A model generated the notes under the pieces. That model worked only from the letters and a program-made list of their open reading frames with translations, was not told the DNA's origin and searched no databases. A stretch of 51,623 nucleotides of DNA from Teichococcus deserti. Lineage in GTDB: Bacteria > Pseudomonadota > Alphaproteobacteria > Acetobacterales > Acetobacteraceae. The position numbers were made by a program, and so were the translations under genes. The DNA lies in NCBI RefSeq assembly GCF_001982615.1, contig NZ_MLCO01000066.1:1-51623 (forward strand), given 5' to 3'. How positions within the stretch are numbered: position 1 is the stretch's first letter; the number at the start of each line of letters is the position of its first letter. This document shows positions 1 to 7,382 of the stretch, piece by piece.

Positions 1-1439
1 CGGCGCCGCGCCGGCCAGAGGATCTCGGCCTGGTGCTGCGGCTGCAACGGACGCTCGCGGAAGAAGGCGCCGAAGGCCTCGACCCCGCCGAGCCGCGGCT
101 GCGCGCCAGCATCGATCTTGGATTGCAGGCGCGGCTGCGGCGGCTGGTGGCGACCCACTGGCCGCCCTTGGCCGAGGCCGGCGCCGAGCAATTCGCGCTG
201 ATGGCCGTCAGCCGCGCCGACAACCGGGTGCGGGTGGCGATCACCTCGGCGGGCGCCGGCACGCCCGGGGGCGGCTTCGACTATACCGCGGCGCTGCGCT
301 CGCCGGGCAGCACGCTGAAGCCGTTTCTCTTCGGGCTGGCGCTGCAACGCGGACAGCTGACACCCACAGAGATCATGGCCGACGTGCCGGATGGCGCCTC
401 GGGCATCGGCAATGCCGACGGGCAGTTCCTGGGGCCGCTGCTCCCGCGCCAGGCCCTGGCCAATTCGCGCAACGTGCCGGCGGTGACCCTGCTGCGCCGG
501 GTCGGGCTGGAGACGGCGCTCGACCATTTTCATACGCTGGGCCTGACCACTGAAAAGAATACGGGGGCGTATTATGGGCTGGCGCTGGCGATCGGCGGGC
601 TACCGACGCGGATGGACCGGCTGATGAGCGCCTATGCGGCGCTGGCGGATGACGGGGTGATGCAGGGCCTGCGCTGGTATGACGGCCAGCCGCGGCCCCG
701 CCCCCAGCGCATCCTGGCGGCCGATGCGGCGCGGCAGATCGGGCTGTTCCTCTCCGATCCCCAGGCGCGGCTGCCGAGCTTTCCGCGCTACGGCCACACG
801 GAGTTTCCCTTCCCGGTGGCGCTGAAGACCGGGACGTCGCAGGGCTATCGCGACGGCTGGATGCTGGCCTGGTCGGCGGACTGGCTGGTCGGCGGCTGGG
901 TCGGCCGTGCCGATGCCGGGCCGATGCAGGGGCTGGGCGGGGCCAATGGCGCCGGCCCCCTGGTGCAGGCGGCGATGCTGGCGCTGCACGCGGCGACGCC
1001 GGACGCCCTGGTCGCCGGCCACCTGCCGGCGCCGAAGGACAGCGCGCCGTCTTCCCTCTGCGCCGAGAGCGGGGCGCCCGACGAGGGGCAATGCCGCCAG
1101 GTGCTGGTGGAATGGCTGGCGCCGGGGGCGACGCCACCGGTGATCCGGGCCAGCGCGCCGGCGGCGGCGGTGCCGTCGAGCCTCGCCATCCTGTCGCCCG
1201 AGAACAACAGCCGGATCTGGCGCAACCCGGAGACGCCGCCGGCCCTCGCCCGGCTGCGGCTGCGGGCCAGCGCGCCGCCGGGGACCCAGCAGGTGCTCTG
1301 GCTGGTCGATGGCGAGCCCTTCGCCACCGCGGCCCCCGGCGAGACCGTCTGGTGGCCGCTGCGCCCGGGGCGCCACCGCATCGAGCTGCGGCTGCCCTTC
1401 GCCGAAAGCGGCCGCAGCATCAGCGTCAGCGTCGAATGA
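1..1439 (+). CDS. pbpC: Penicillin-binding protein 1C, C-terminal part
   Basis: Bifunctional peptidoglycan synthase of the PBP1C type, missing its N-terminal glycosyltransferase domain because the gene begins outside the window. The frame is open from base 3, before the first possible start (GTG at 33), so this is a truncation by the window edge. The transpeptidase signature is complete: SxxK at the SPGSTLKP stretch, SxN at SRNVPAV, and KTGTSQGYRDGW. The last ~90 residues, after a proline-rich linker, match the BiPBP_C beta-domain typical of PBP1C, with a conserved WLVDGEP-like core. In the family the protein sits in the inner membrane with its domains in the periplasm. It converges on the TonB receptor across a strong hairpin. 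Confidence 0.9.
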   Translation, partial: APRRPEDLGLVLRLQRTLAEEGAEGLDPAEPRLRASIDLGLQARLRRLVATHWPPLAEAGAEQFALMAVSRADNRVRVAITSAGAGTPGGGFDYTAALRSPGSTLKPFLFGLALQRGQLTPTEIMADVPDGASGIGNADGQFLGPLLPRQALANSRNVPAVTLLRRVGLETALDHFHTLGLTTEKNTGAYYGLALAIGGLPTRMDRLMSAYAALADDGVMQGLRWYDGQPRPRPQRILAADAARQIGLFLSDPQARLPSFPRYGHTEFPFPVALKTGTSQGYRDGWMLAWSADWLVGGWVGRADAGPMQGLGGANGAGPLVQAAMLALHAATPDALVAGHLPAPKDSAPSSLCAESGAPDEGQCRQVLVEWLAPGATPPVIRASAPAAAVPSSLAILSPENNSRIWRNPETPPALARLRLRASAPPGTQQVLWLVDGEPFATAAPGETVWWPLRPGRHRIELRLPFAESGRSISVSVE

Positions 1440-1442
1440 AAA

Positions 1443-1470
1443 AGGCCCGGGGGATCGCTCCCCCGGGCCT
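1443..1470. terminator. Bidirectional hairpin terminator between pbpC and the TonB receptor
   Basis: A perfect 12-bp stem (AGGCCCGGGGGA / TCCCCCGGGCCT) with a TCGC loop lies between two convergent stop codons. Five A residues precede it on the + strand, so the minus-strand transcript of the receptor gets a stem followed by a U tract. In the + direction no U tract follows, so it should be stronger for the minus strand. Confidence 0.8.
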
Positions 1471-1490
1471 GTTCTGGAAAGGCGTCCCGC

Positions 1491-3680
1491 TTACCAGCGG
1501 TAGGCCAGGCTCGCCAGCACGTTCAGGCGGTTGCCGTAGAAGCAGCCATTCACGCCCGAGCAGCGGCCGACATAGCGGGTGTCGGCCAGGTTGCTGCCGG
1601 TCAGCGAGAACTCGAAGCCCTTCATGGTCTCCGAGAAATGCGACAGGTCGTAGCGCAGCCCGGCATCGAACAGCGTGGTCGAGGGCACGACGCGGCCGTT
1701 GACGTTGTCGGTCGCGGTGTTGCCCAGGTAGCGGAAGCCGGCGCCGATGGTCAGGCCCGACAGCGGCTTCGCGAAGTGGACGAAGGTGTATTCGGCATAG
1801 AGGCCGGCATTCAGCTTCGACACGCCGGCCGGGCGGTTGCCCACCTCGCCCGTGGTGTTGCTCTTGGTGATCTCCGGATCGAGCATCGAGGCCTGGCCGA
1901 TGACGCTGACGCCATTGCCGAGCTCGGCGACGCCGTCGAGCTCGACGCCGCGCACCCGGATCTCGCCCACCGCCACCTGCTGGAAGGCGAAGCTTGGATC
2001 GGCGGTCAGGGTGTTCGCCTGGGTCAGGTGGAAGGCGGCCAGCTGGACGAAGCTACGCATGCCGGTCGGCTGCAGCTTGATGCCCACCTCATACTGCTCG
2101 CCCTCCAGCGGCTTCCAGGCATTGCCGGCGCCGTCGGTGCCGATCTGCGGCTGGAAGGAGCGGGCATAGGAGGCATAAGGGGCGAGGCCGTTGTCGAAGA
2201 GGTAGAGCGCGCCCAGCCGCCAGGTGAAGGCGTCGTCGTTCTGGTAGCGGCGGGCGCCGCCGGCGTCGCGGTCCTCGATGTCGGAATAGGCCCAGTCCTG
2301 GCGGATGCCGGCCAGCAGCACCAGGCGGTCGAGGCGCATCTGGTCCTGCAGGTAGAGCCCGTACTGGCTGTTCACCTGGCGGACATTGTCATAGGGCGTC
2401 GGCAGCGCGCCGACCGGGGCGCCATAGACCGGGCGGAAGACGTCGAGCCCGGTGCCGTTCGAGAACTGCTGCGCGTTGCGGTAGTTGATCTGGCTGTAGT
2501 CGAAGCCGGCCAGCACCGTGTGGCGCAGCGCGCCGGTGGTGAACTCGGCCTTGACCTGGTTGTCCACCTGGATCGCGTTGGTGTCGATATTGGCGCGGTA
2601 GTTGAAGCGGTTCAGCGTGCGCTGGTCGGCCTGCAGCCCGCCGCCATAGACCTGGTCCCAGTTGATGCTGGCGCGCGAGTAGCGCAGGTTCTGCTGCACC
2701 GACCAGACATTGTCGAAGCGGTGCGAGAATTCGTAGCCGACGCCCACCTGGGTGCGGTTGAAGCGATCGAAGTTCGGCTCGCCGGTGAAGCGGTCGCGGG
2801 CGATGCGGCCGTTGATGGTCGGCACCACCGTGCCCTCATAGGGGAGGAACTGGTTCCCCGAGGTGCGGTCGCGCTGGTAGTAGGTCATCACCGTCAGCTG
2901 GGTGTTGTCGGTCGGGCGGAAGGTCAGCGACGGCGCCACGAAGATGCGGTCGTCCTTGACCTGGTCCACCGCCGTGTCGCTGTCGCGCACCAGGCCGGTG
3001 ATGCCGTAGAGCCACTGCCCGTCCGGCGTCAGCGCGCCGGTCGCCGTGCCCTGGGCCTGCAGCCGGCCATGGCTGCCGGTGGTCAGGCGGACCTCGCCGG
3101 CGGGGACGTCGCTCGGCCGGCGCTGCACCATGTTGACCAGGCCGCCCGGGGCGATCTGGCCATAGAGGACGGAGGTCGGGCCGCGCATCACCTCGTAGCG
3201 CTCGAGCCCGTAGGTCTCGAAGGCGGTGCCGGCATAGCCGGTGTTGTAGCGCAGGCCGTTCAGGAAGATGCCGTTGTCCTGGGCGTTGAAGCCGCGGATC
3301 TGGAACCAGTCGGTGCGGCTGTCGGTGCCGTAGTTCTCGCCGCGGACGCCGGCGGTGTAGCGCAGCGCCTCGCCCAGCGTCTGCGCCTGGCGGGCGTCGA
3401 TCTGGTCGCGCGGCACCACCGAGATCGACTGCGGGTTCTCGATCAGCGGCGTGTCGGTCTTGCTGCCGGTGATCTCCTGGCGGGCGACGAAGCCGCGCAC
3501 CGGGTCGAGCGCGCGCTCGGCCTGGGTGGAGACGTCGACATCGGGCAGGATCATCTGGGCGGGAGCTTGCGCCGGCGCCTGCGCGAAGGCCGCGACCGGC
3601 GACAGCGCCGTGGCGGCGAGCAGGCCGAGCAGGCGCCGGCGGCCGCGGCGGGCGTCTGATCCGGAGGAGAGCGACAGCAT
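1491..3680 (-). CDS. TonB-dependent siderophore receptor
   Basis: Outer-membrane ferric-siderophore receptor of 729 residues. A signal peptide ending near AAFAQ is followed by an Ala/Pro/Gln stretch, then a plug domain (roughly 70-190; TPLIENPQSISVVPRDQI and YGQIAPGGLVNMVQRRP are typical), and a 22-strand-type beta-barrel ending in the aromatic terminus ASLAYRW. The start at 3680 is preferred over the more upstream one at 3749 because GGAGAAA lies 8 nt before it and the signal peptide begins there. It is monocistronic, with a possible Fur-like box upstream and a terminator shared with pbpC. The family imports Fe(III)-siderophores using TonB-ExbBD energy; the siderophore cannot be told from sequence. 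Confidence 0.92.
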   Translation of the reverse strand: MLSLSSGSDARRGRRRLLGLLAATALSPVAAFAQAPAQAPAQMILPDVDVSTQAERALDPVRGFVARQEITGSKTDTPLIENPQSISVVPRDQIDARQAQTLGEALRYTAGVRGENYGTDSRTDWFQIRGFNAQDNGIFLNGLRYNTGYAGTAFETYGLERYEVMRGPTSVLYGQIAPGGLVNMVQRRPSDVPAGEVRLTTGSHGRLQAQGTATGALTPDGQWLYGITGLVRDSDTAVDQVKDDRIFVAPSLTFRPTDNTQLTVMTYYQRDRTSGNQFLPYEGTVVPTINGRIARDRFTGEPNFDRFNRTQVGVGYEFSHRFDNVWSVQQNLRYSRASINWDQVYGGGLQADQRTLNRFNYRANIDTNAIQVDNQVKAEFTTGALRHTVLAGFDYSQINYRNAQQFSNGTGLDVFRPVYGAPVGALPTPYDNVRQVNSQYGLYLQDQMRLDRLVLLAGIRQDWAYSDIEDRDAGGARRYQNDDAFTWRLGALYLFDNGLAPYASYARSFQPQIGTDGAGNAWKPLEGEQYEVGIKLQPTGMRSFVQLAAFHLTQANTLTADPSFAFQQVAVGEIRVRGVELDGVAELGNGVSVIGQASMLDPEITKSNTTGEVGNRPAGVSKLNAGLYAEYTFVHFAKPLSGLTIGAGFRYLGNTATDNVNGRVVPSTTLFDAGLRYDLSHFSETMKGFEFSLTGSNLADTRYVGRCSGVNGCFYGNRLNVLASLAYRW

Positions 3681-3757
3681 CCCAGTTTCTCCTGGCGGGT
3701 CCTGGATCAGGAAGCCAAGGGGCTTCCCGGATGGCCCGGTGGGTGACATGCCGCCGC

Positions 3758-3776
3758 ATAACTAAGAATGACTATC
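3758..3776 (-). promoter_or_regulatory. Possible Fur-type iron box upstream of the TonB receptor
   Basis: Read on the minus strand the site is GATAGTCATTCTTAGTTAT. It matches about 10 of 19 positions of the classical Fur consensus and sits in an AT-rich island about 78 nt upstream of the receptor start. A weak -35 (TTGCAT at 3784-3779) and a weak -10 (TTATGC around 3761-3756) would place it inside the promoter. Suggestive only; many alphaproteobacteria use other iron regulators. Confidence 0.3.
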
Positions 3777-3933
3777 AGATGCAATGAATGTTTCCGGCGG
3801 AGGTGCAGAAATGTCACGCGCTGTGGCGCCGGCGCCGCATCCGTGCCGCAAGGTCATGAAAAACCGGGACGAAACCCACGCTACAGCGTGGCGGGATCGC
3901 GGCGATCAGGCATCGGTCCCGGCACGCGGCCGC

Positions 3934-3959
3934 AAAAAGCCCCGGCCGAGGCCGGGGCT
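3934..3959 (-). terminator. Rho-independent terminator of the SGNH hydrolase gene
   Basis: A 9-bp stem (AGCCCCGGC / GCCGGGGCT) with a CGAG loop. It is followed on the minus strand by a run of T (five A on the + strand at 3934-3938). It lies 25 nt past the hydrolase stop codon. Confidence 0.8.
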
Positions 3960-3984
3960 GCTAAGGCGTCGCCGTGTCGCTGGG

Positions 3985-5367
3985 TCAGCGCGGCGGCAGC
4001 ACCGCGGCGGGGGCGATGGCGCTGCCCATGGCCAGGTAGCCGGCGCGGTTGGGATGCAGCTTGTCGCCGGCGGCGCCCGTGGTGGAATCCGGCACCATCT
4101 CTGGCCGCAGCCCGCCGCTGGCCGGATCGCGGGTGACGGCATCGAAGTCGACCACCGCGTCGAACAGGCCCGGGGAGGTCAGGAAGGCGTTCAGCCCGCG
4201 CCGCTTCTCGTCCTGCTCGGCATGGCCATGCGCCGGGCTGCTGCTGCCCAGCGCCGGGGTCACCGTCGCCGCCACCAGGCGGATGCCGGGGATGGCGTCG
4301 CGCAGCCGGCGCACCCCCTGGCGCATGCCGTCCTGCACCGCCTCCAGCGTCGCATTGCCGTTGCGGCTGAAGTCGTTGGTGCCCTCCAGCCAGATCAGCG
4401 TCCGCACCCCGGAGAGGCTGATAACGTCGCGCTCCAGCCGGGCCAGGGCCGAGGGGCCGCCGGGGAAAGGCTTCTCCACGGAATAGTCTGCCGGGCCCAC
4501 CACCTGGTTGCCGCCGATGCCGGCATTGACCACGGCGACCCGGTTGCCGAGGCGGGCATGCAGCCGGCGCGACAGCACGTCCGGCCAGCGGTCGTCGCCG
4601 TTCATGGTGGAGGCGGTGCCGTCGGTGATGGAATCGCCGAAGCAGACGATGACCGGCGTGCCGGCGGGCGCCGTCATGTCGACCGCGTCCAGGAAGAACC
4701 AGGAGGCGGTGGAATAGGGGAAGCTTTCCTCCCCTTCCTCGGCGCCATGCGCGCCGCTGCCGGGGGGCGAGACATAGGAGGTCTGCAACGCCTTGGCGTG
4801 CCAGGTCATCGGACCGCTGCTGCCCTCGACGGCGAAGGAGACGGCCAGCTTGCGCCCGGCCAGCAGCGGGCTGTCGGGGTCCTGGGCGAAGGGCAGCTCG
4901 ACCGCGTCCGACCACACCTGGCCGCCGGGCGCGATGGTCACGCCATTCTGGCCGCCGAAGCGCACCGCCCGGTTGGTGCCCGGCACCAGGGCGCCGCCGC
5001 CGAGCTGCAGCCCGGCATGGACGCCGCCGATGCGCAGCGGCCGCGAGCCGAAGGCGTTGGAGAAGCGCAGCCGGGCGCTGCGGCCCCAGAGGTCGGGGCG
5101 GACCACCAGGCGGAAGCTCTGGTCGCGGGCGCCCTGGGCAGGGTCGGGGAAGGCGAAGGACTGGTTCGGCTGGGCCGAGGGATTGCCGATCGGATAGGGA
5201 CCCTGCACCGAGCCGGCCCAGGCGGTGACCCAGCCCTGGCCCGGCGGCAGAGCGGCCCCCATGGCGGCGTTGGTGACGGCGTTGCCTTGGGCAACGGCGG
5301 CGCCGCCCGCGGTGGTGGCGGCGGTGGAGGCCAGCAGCATCAATCGGGAAAAATTCCTGCGCTTCAT
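3985..5367 (-). CDS. Secreted SGNH/GDSL-family hydrolase
   Basis: Extracytoplasmic esterase/lipase-like enzyme of 460 residues. It begins with a Tat/Sec-like leader ([22 protein letters not shown]) and a ~190-residue beta-rich N-terminal region. The SGNH core follows: block [10 protein letters not shown] (Ser ~246), block II GIGGN, block III EGTND and block V DKLHPN (Asp 435, His 438). These give the complete Ser-Gly-Asn-His set. Start 5367 is chosen because AGAGGAAA precedes it at good spacing and the leader starts there; the frame is open further upstream without a good site. It is divergent from the MFS gene. The substrate (carbohydrate ester or lipid) is unknown. Confidence 0.85.
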   Translation of the reverse strand: MKRRNFSRLMLLASTAATTAGGAAVAQGNAVTNAAMGAALPPGQGWVTAWAGSVQGPYPIGNPSAQPNQSFAFPDPAQGARDQSFRLVVRPDLWGRSARLRFSNAFGSRPLRIGGVHAGLQLGGGALVPGTNRAVRFGGQNGVTIAPGGQVWSDAVELPFAQDPDSPLLAGRKLAVSFAVEGSSGPMTWHAKALQTSYVSPPGSGAHGAEEGEESFPYSTASWFFLDAVDMTAPAGTPVIVCFGDSITDGTASTMNGDDRWPDVLSRRLHARLGNRVAVVNAGIGGNQVVGPADYSVEKPFPGGPSALARLERDVISLSGVRTLIWLEGTNDFSRNGNATLEAVQDGMRQGVRRLRDAIPGIRLVAATVTPALGSSSPAHGHAEQDEKRRGLNAFLTSPGLFDAVVDFDAVTRDPASGGLRPEMVPDSTTGAAGDKLHPNRAGYLAMGSAIAPAAVLPPR

Positions 5368-5563
5368 GGCGGCGTTTCCTCTCTGCACCCCGGCTCTGCG
5401 TCCGGCGGCGGAAGAGTTCCACGCTTCCGCGTCCCGGCAAAGCCGCATCCCGCGATCCAGCCGCCCCGCCGGACGCGGCCGTCATGGCAGCGATGTCGCG
5501 CCGCCGTCTGGTCGGGGCCGCGGCCGGGGCCTAGGCTCACGCCAAAAGCGAGGAAAGCCAGGA

Positions 5564-6766
5564 ATGGATCGGCACGAGCGCCTGCTACTCACCAAGATCT
5601 CCGGCGCGCATCTGGTCAGCCACCTGCATATCCTGATCCTGCCGCCGCTCTTCCCCCTGCTGCGCGACAGCATGGGGGTGAGCTTCGTCGAGCTCGGCCT
5701 GGCGCTGACCATCTTCAACGTGGTCTCGGCGCTGACCCAGACGCCGGTCGGCTTCCTGGTCGACCGGGTCGGGCCGCGGCGGCTGTTGGTGGGCGGGCTG
5801 TGCCTCGGCTCCTTCGCCTTCGTCTCGGTGGGGCTGTTCGGCAGCTACTACTGGCTGCTGGTGGCCGCCGCCCTGGCCGGCATGGCCAACAGCGTCTACC
5901 ACCCGGCGGACTACGCGCTGCTGTCCAAGGGCATCGGCGAGGAGCGGATGGGGCGCGCCTTCTCGATCCACACCTTCGCCGGCTTCTTCGGCGGCGCCAT
6001 CGCGCCGCCGCTGGTGCTCGGCCTGGCCGCCGGCTTCGGGCTGGAGACGGCGCTGGTGGTGGCCGGCGCCACCGGCTTCGTCGCCGCCCTGCCCCTGCTG
6101 CGCGCCGATCCGTCGGTGCAGCCGGCGGCGCCGAAGGTCGCCAGGGCCCGGGCCGCCGCTGCCGCCCCGGGCGCCGTGCTGTCGGGGGCGATCCTGGCGC
6201 TGACGCTGCTCTTCATGCTGCTCAGCCTGTCGAACGGCGCGATGCAGAATTTCTCGGTGGCCGCGCTGAGCGCCGGCTATGGCGTGGCGCTGGGCCCGGC
6301 CAATGTGGCGCTGACCGCCTATCTGCTGCTGAGCGCCTTCGGCGTGCTGGCCGGCGGCATCGTCGCCGACCGCACGCGGCACCACGGCGCGGTGGCGGCG
6401 CTGTCGCTGGGCGGCGCCGGGCTGCTGGTGCTGCTGGTGGCGCTGGTGCCCCTGCCGCCGCTGGTGCTGGTGCCGGTCTTCGGCCTGGCCGGCTTCCTGT
6501 CCGGGCTGATCACCCCGTCGCGCGACATGCTGGTGCGCGCCGCATCGCCCCCGGAGGCGGTGGGCCGCACCTTCGGCATCGTCTCGACCGGCTTCAACAT
6601 CGGCGGCGCGGTGGGTCCGCTGATCTTCGGCTGGCTGCTGGACCACGGCCGCCCGGAGTGGGTGTTCCTGCTCGGCTTCGTCTTCATCGCCATGACCGTG
6701 ATGGTGGCGCTGCTGACCGAACCCCGCGCCAAGAAGCGCCCCGCGCTGGAGCAGGGCGCCGACTGA
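5564..6766 (+). CDS. MFS transporter, Fsr (fosmidomycin-resistance)-like
   Basis: Inner-membrane major facilitator of 400 residues with about 12 hydrophobic segments. The N-terminal half ([16 protein letters not shown], a DRVGPRR loop-2 motif, and [15 protein letters not shown] with its conserved His-Pro) resembles the Fsr family of drug/proton antiporters. The start at 5564 follows GAGGAAA with normal spacing. The reading frame extends upstream to 5225 but overlaps the divergent hydrolase and lacks membrane character, so that part is discarded. The substrate is inference by family only. A repeat-type hairpin lies directly behind the stop. Confidence 0.85.
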   Translation: MDRHERLLLTKISGAHLVSHLHILILPPLFPLLRDSMGVSFVELGLALTIFNVVSALTQTPVGFLVDRVGPRRLLVGGLCLGSFAFVSVGLFGSYYWLLVAAALAGMANSVYHPADYALLSKGIGEERMGRAFSIHTFAGFFGGAIAPPLVLGLAAGFGLETALVVAGATGFVAALPLLRADPSVQPAAPKVARARAAAAAPGAVLSGAILALTLLFMLLSLSNGAMQNFSVAALSAGYGVALGPANVALTAYLLLSAFGVLAGGIVADRTRHHGAVAALSLGGAGLLVLLVALVPLPPLVLVPVFGLAGFLSGLITPSRDMLVRAASPPEAVGRTFGIVSTGFNIGGAVGPLIFGWLLDHGRPEWVFLLGFVFIAMTVMVALLTEPRAKKRPALEQGAD

Positions 6767-6832
6767 AAGAAGAAGATGAGGGAGGCCTGGAGGGAGAATT
6801 CTTTCTCCCGCGAGCCTTTCTTTCCTTTACTT
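6767..6832 (-). repeat. Dispersed hairpin repeat, copy C (divergent copy)
   Basis: Read on the minus strand this stretch has the order: AAGAAAG, G-rich arm, AAAGAATT, C-rich arm, CCAGGCCTCCC, then CTTC/T-rich. This parallels the copies at 14934-14980 and 18491-18545. The core stem is GGGAGAA / TTCTCCC (6792-6798 with 6803-6809, TTCT loop). In the + direction it is followed by GCGAGCCTTTCTTTCC, so it may terminate the MFS transcript. It begins immediately after that gene's stop codon. Confidence 0.5.
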
Positions 6833-6991
6833 CGTTTGTTGCGCATGAACTTTCAAGATCGCGGTTTCGCGTTGCGGCCATGCTCCAGCCGGATGCTTGG
6901 CGTGCCCTGGGCTGCTTCCCATCTGCTCGCCTGAGTATCTTGCCCTTTAGGTCCGTGGCCGCCCAAGCGGCGGCATGGAGAGGCCGAGCCG

Positions 6992-7381
6992 ATGTCGAGA
7001 CCCCCCGCCCATCTGATGTGGGCCGATGCCCTTGCCCTGATGAGCCGTGCCGAGCAGCTGCGCCGCGGCTTCTTCCAGCCGGTCGCCGCCGGCTGGGAGC
7101 CGCCGGTCGACCTGCTGGAGACCGAGGGCGCGCTGGTGATCGTGGTGGCGCTGCCGGGCGTCGCGGCGAATGACGTGGAGCTGGTGGTGGGCGGCGGCGA
7201 GATCGCCATCCAGGGCCTGCGCCGCCTGCCGCCGGCGCTGCGCAGCGCGCGGGTGCACCGCATGGAGCTGCCGCAGGGCCGCTTCGAGCGGCGCGTCGCC
7301 CTGCCCCCCGGAACATTCGAATTGTCGCGGCGCGAGCTGGCCGATGGCTGCCTGACCATCGTGCTGCGGAAGGTGGCCTGA
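6992..7381 (+). CDS. Small heat-shock protein, Hsp20/alpha-crystallin family
   Basis: ATP-independent holdase of 129 residues. The alpha-crystallin domain spans about residues 35-128: PPVDLLETEGALVIVVALPGV, then VELVVGGGEIAIQG, then RVALPPGTF and DGCLTIVL. The N-terminal arm is short and there is no long C-terminal IxI tail, which may limit oligomer size. GGAGAGG precedes the ATG. Only one base separates its stop from the lon start, so the two are almost certainly cotranscribed. That pairing suggests the chaperone hands unfolded clients to the protease (inference). I could not identify a convincing heat-shock promoter in the preceding 160 bases. Confidence 0.88.
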   Translation: MSRPPAHLMWADALALMSRAEQLRRGFFQPVAAGWEPPVDLLETEGALVIVVALPGVAANDVELVVGGGEIAIQGLRRLPPALRSARVHRMELPQGRFERRVALPPGTFELSRRELADGCLTIVLRKVA

Positions 7382-7382
7382 C

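Larger units (their letters stand above)
3681..3984. other. Intergenic region between TonB receptor and SGNH hydrolase
   Basis: No credible gene is seen here. It holds the receptor's upstream region with the Fur-like box on the left, and the terminator of the SGNH hydrolase gene on the right. The open frames crossing it lack ribosome binding sites. Confidence 0.6.

Noticed and set aside
1638-3659. Very long open frame antisense to the TonB receptor
   Set aside because: High GC removes stops from opposite frames. The translation is His/Val/Ala/Gly repeats without domains, and the receptor on the other strand is unmistakable.
6930-6990. Heat-shock (RpoH) promoter ahead of hsp20
   Set aside because: A CTTGCCC-like -35 is visible but no fitting -10 element at proper spacing.
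3784-7173. 1129-codon open frame across hydrolase, MFS and hsp20 genes
   Set aside because: It spans three well-supported genes in other frames and has low-complexity Arg/Ala/Gly composition with no ribosome binding site.
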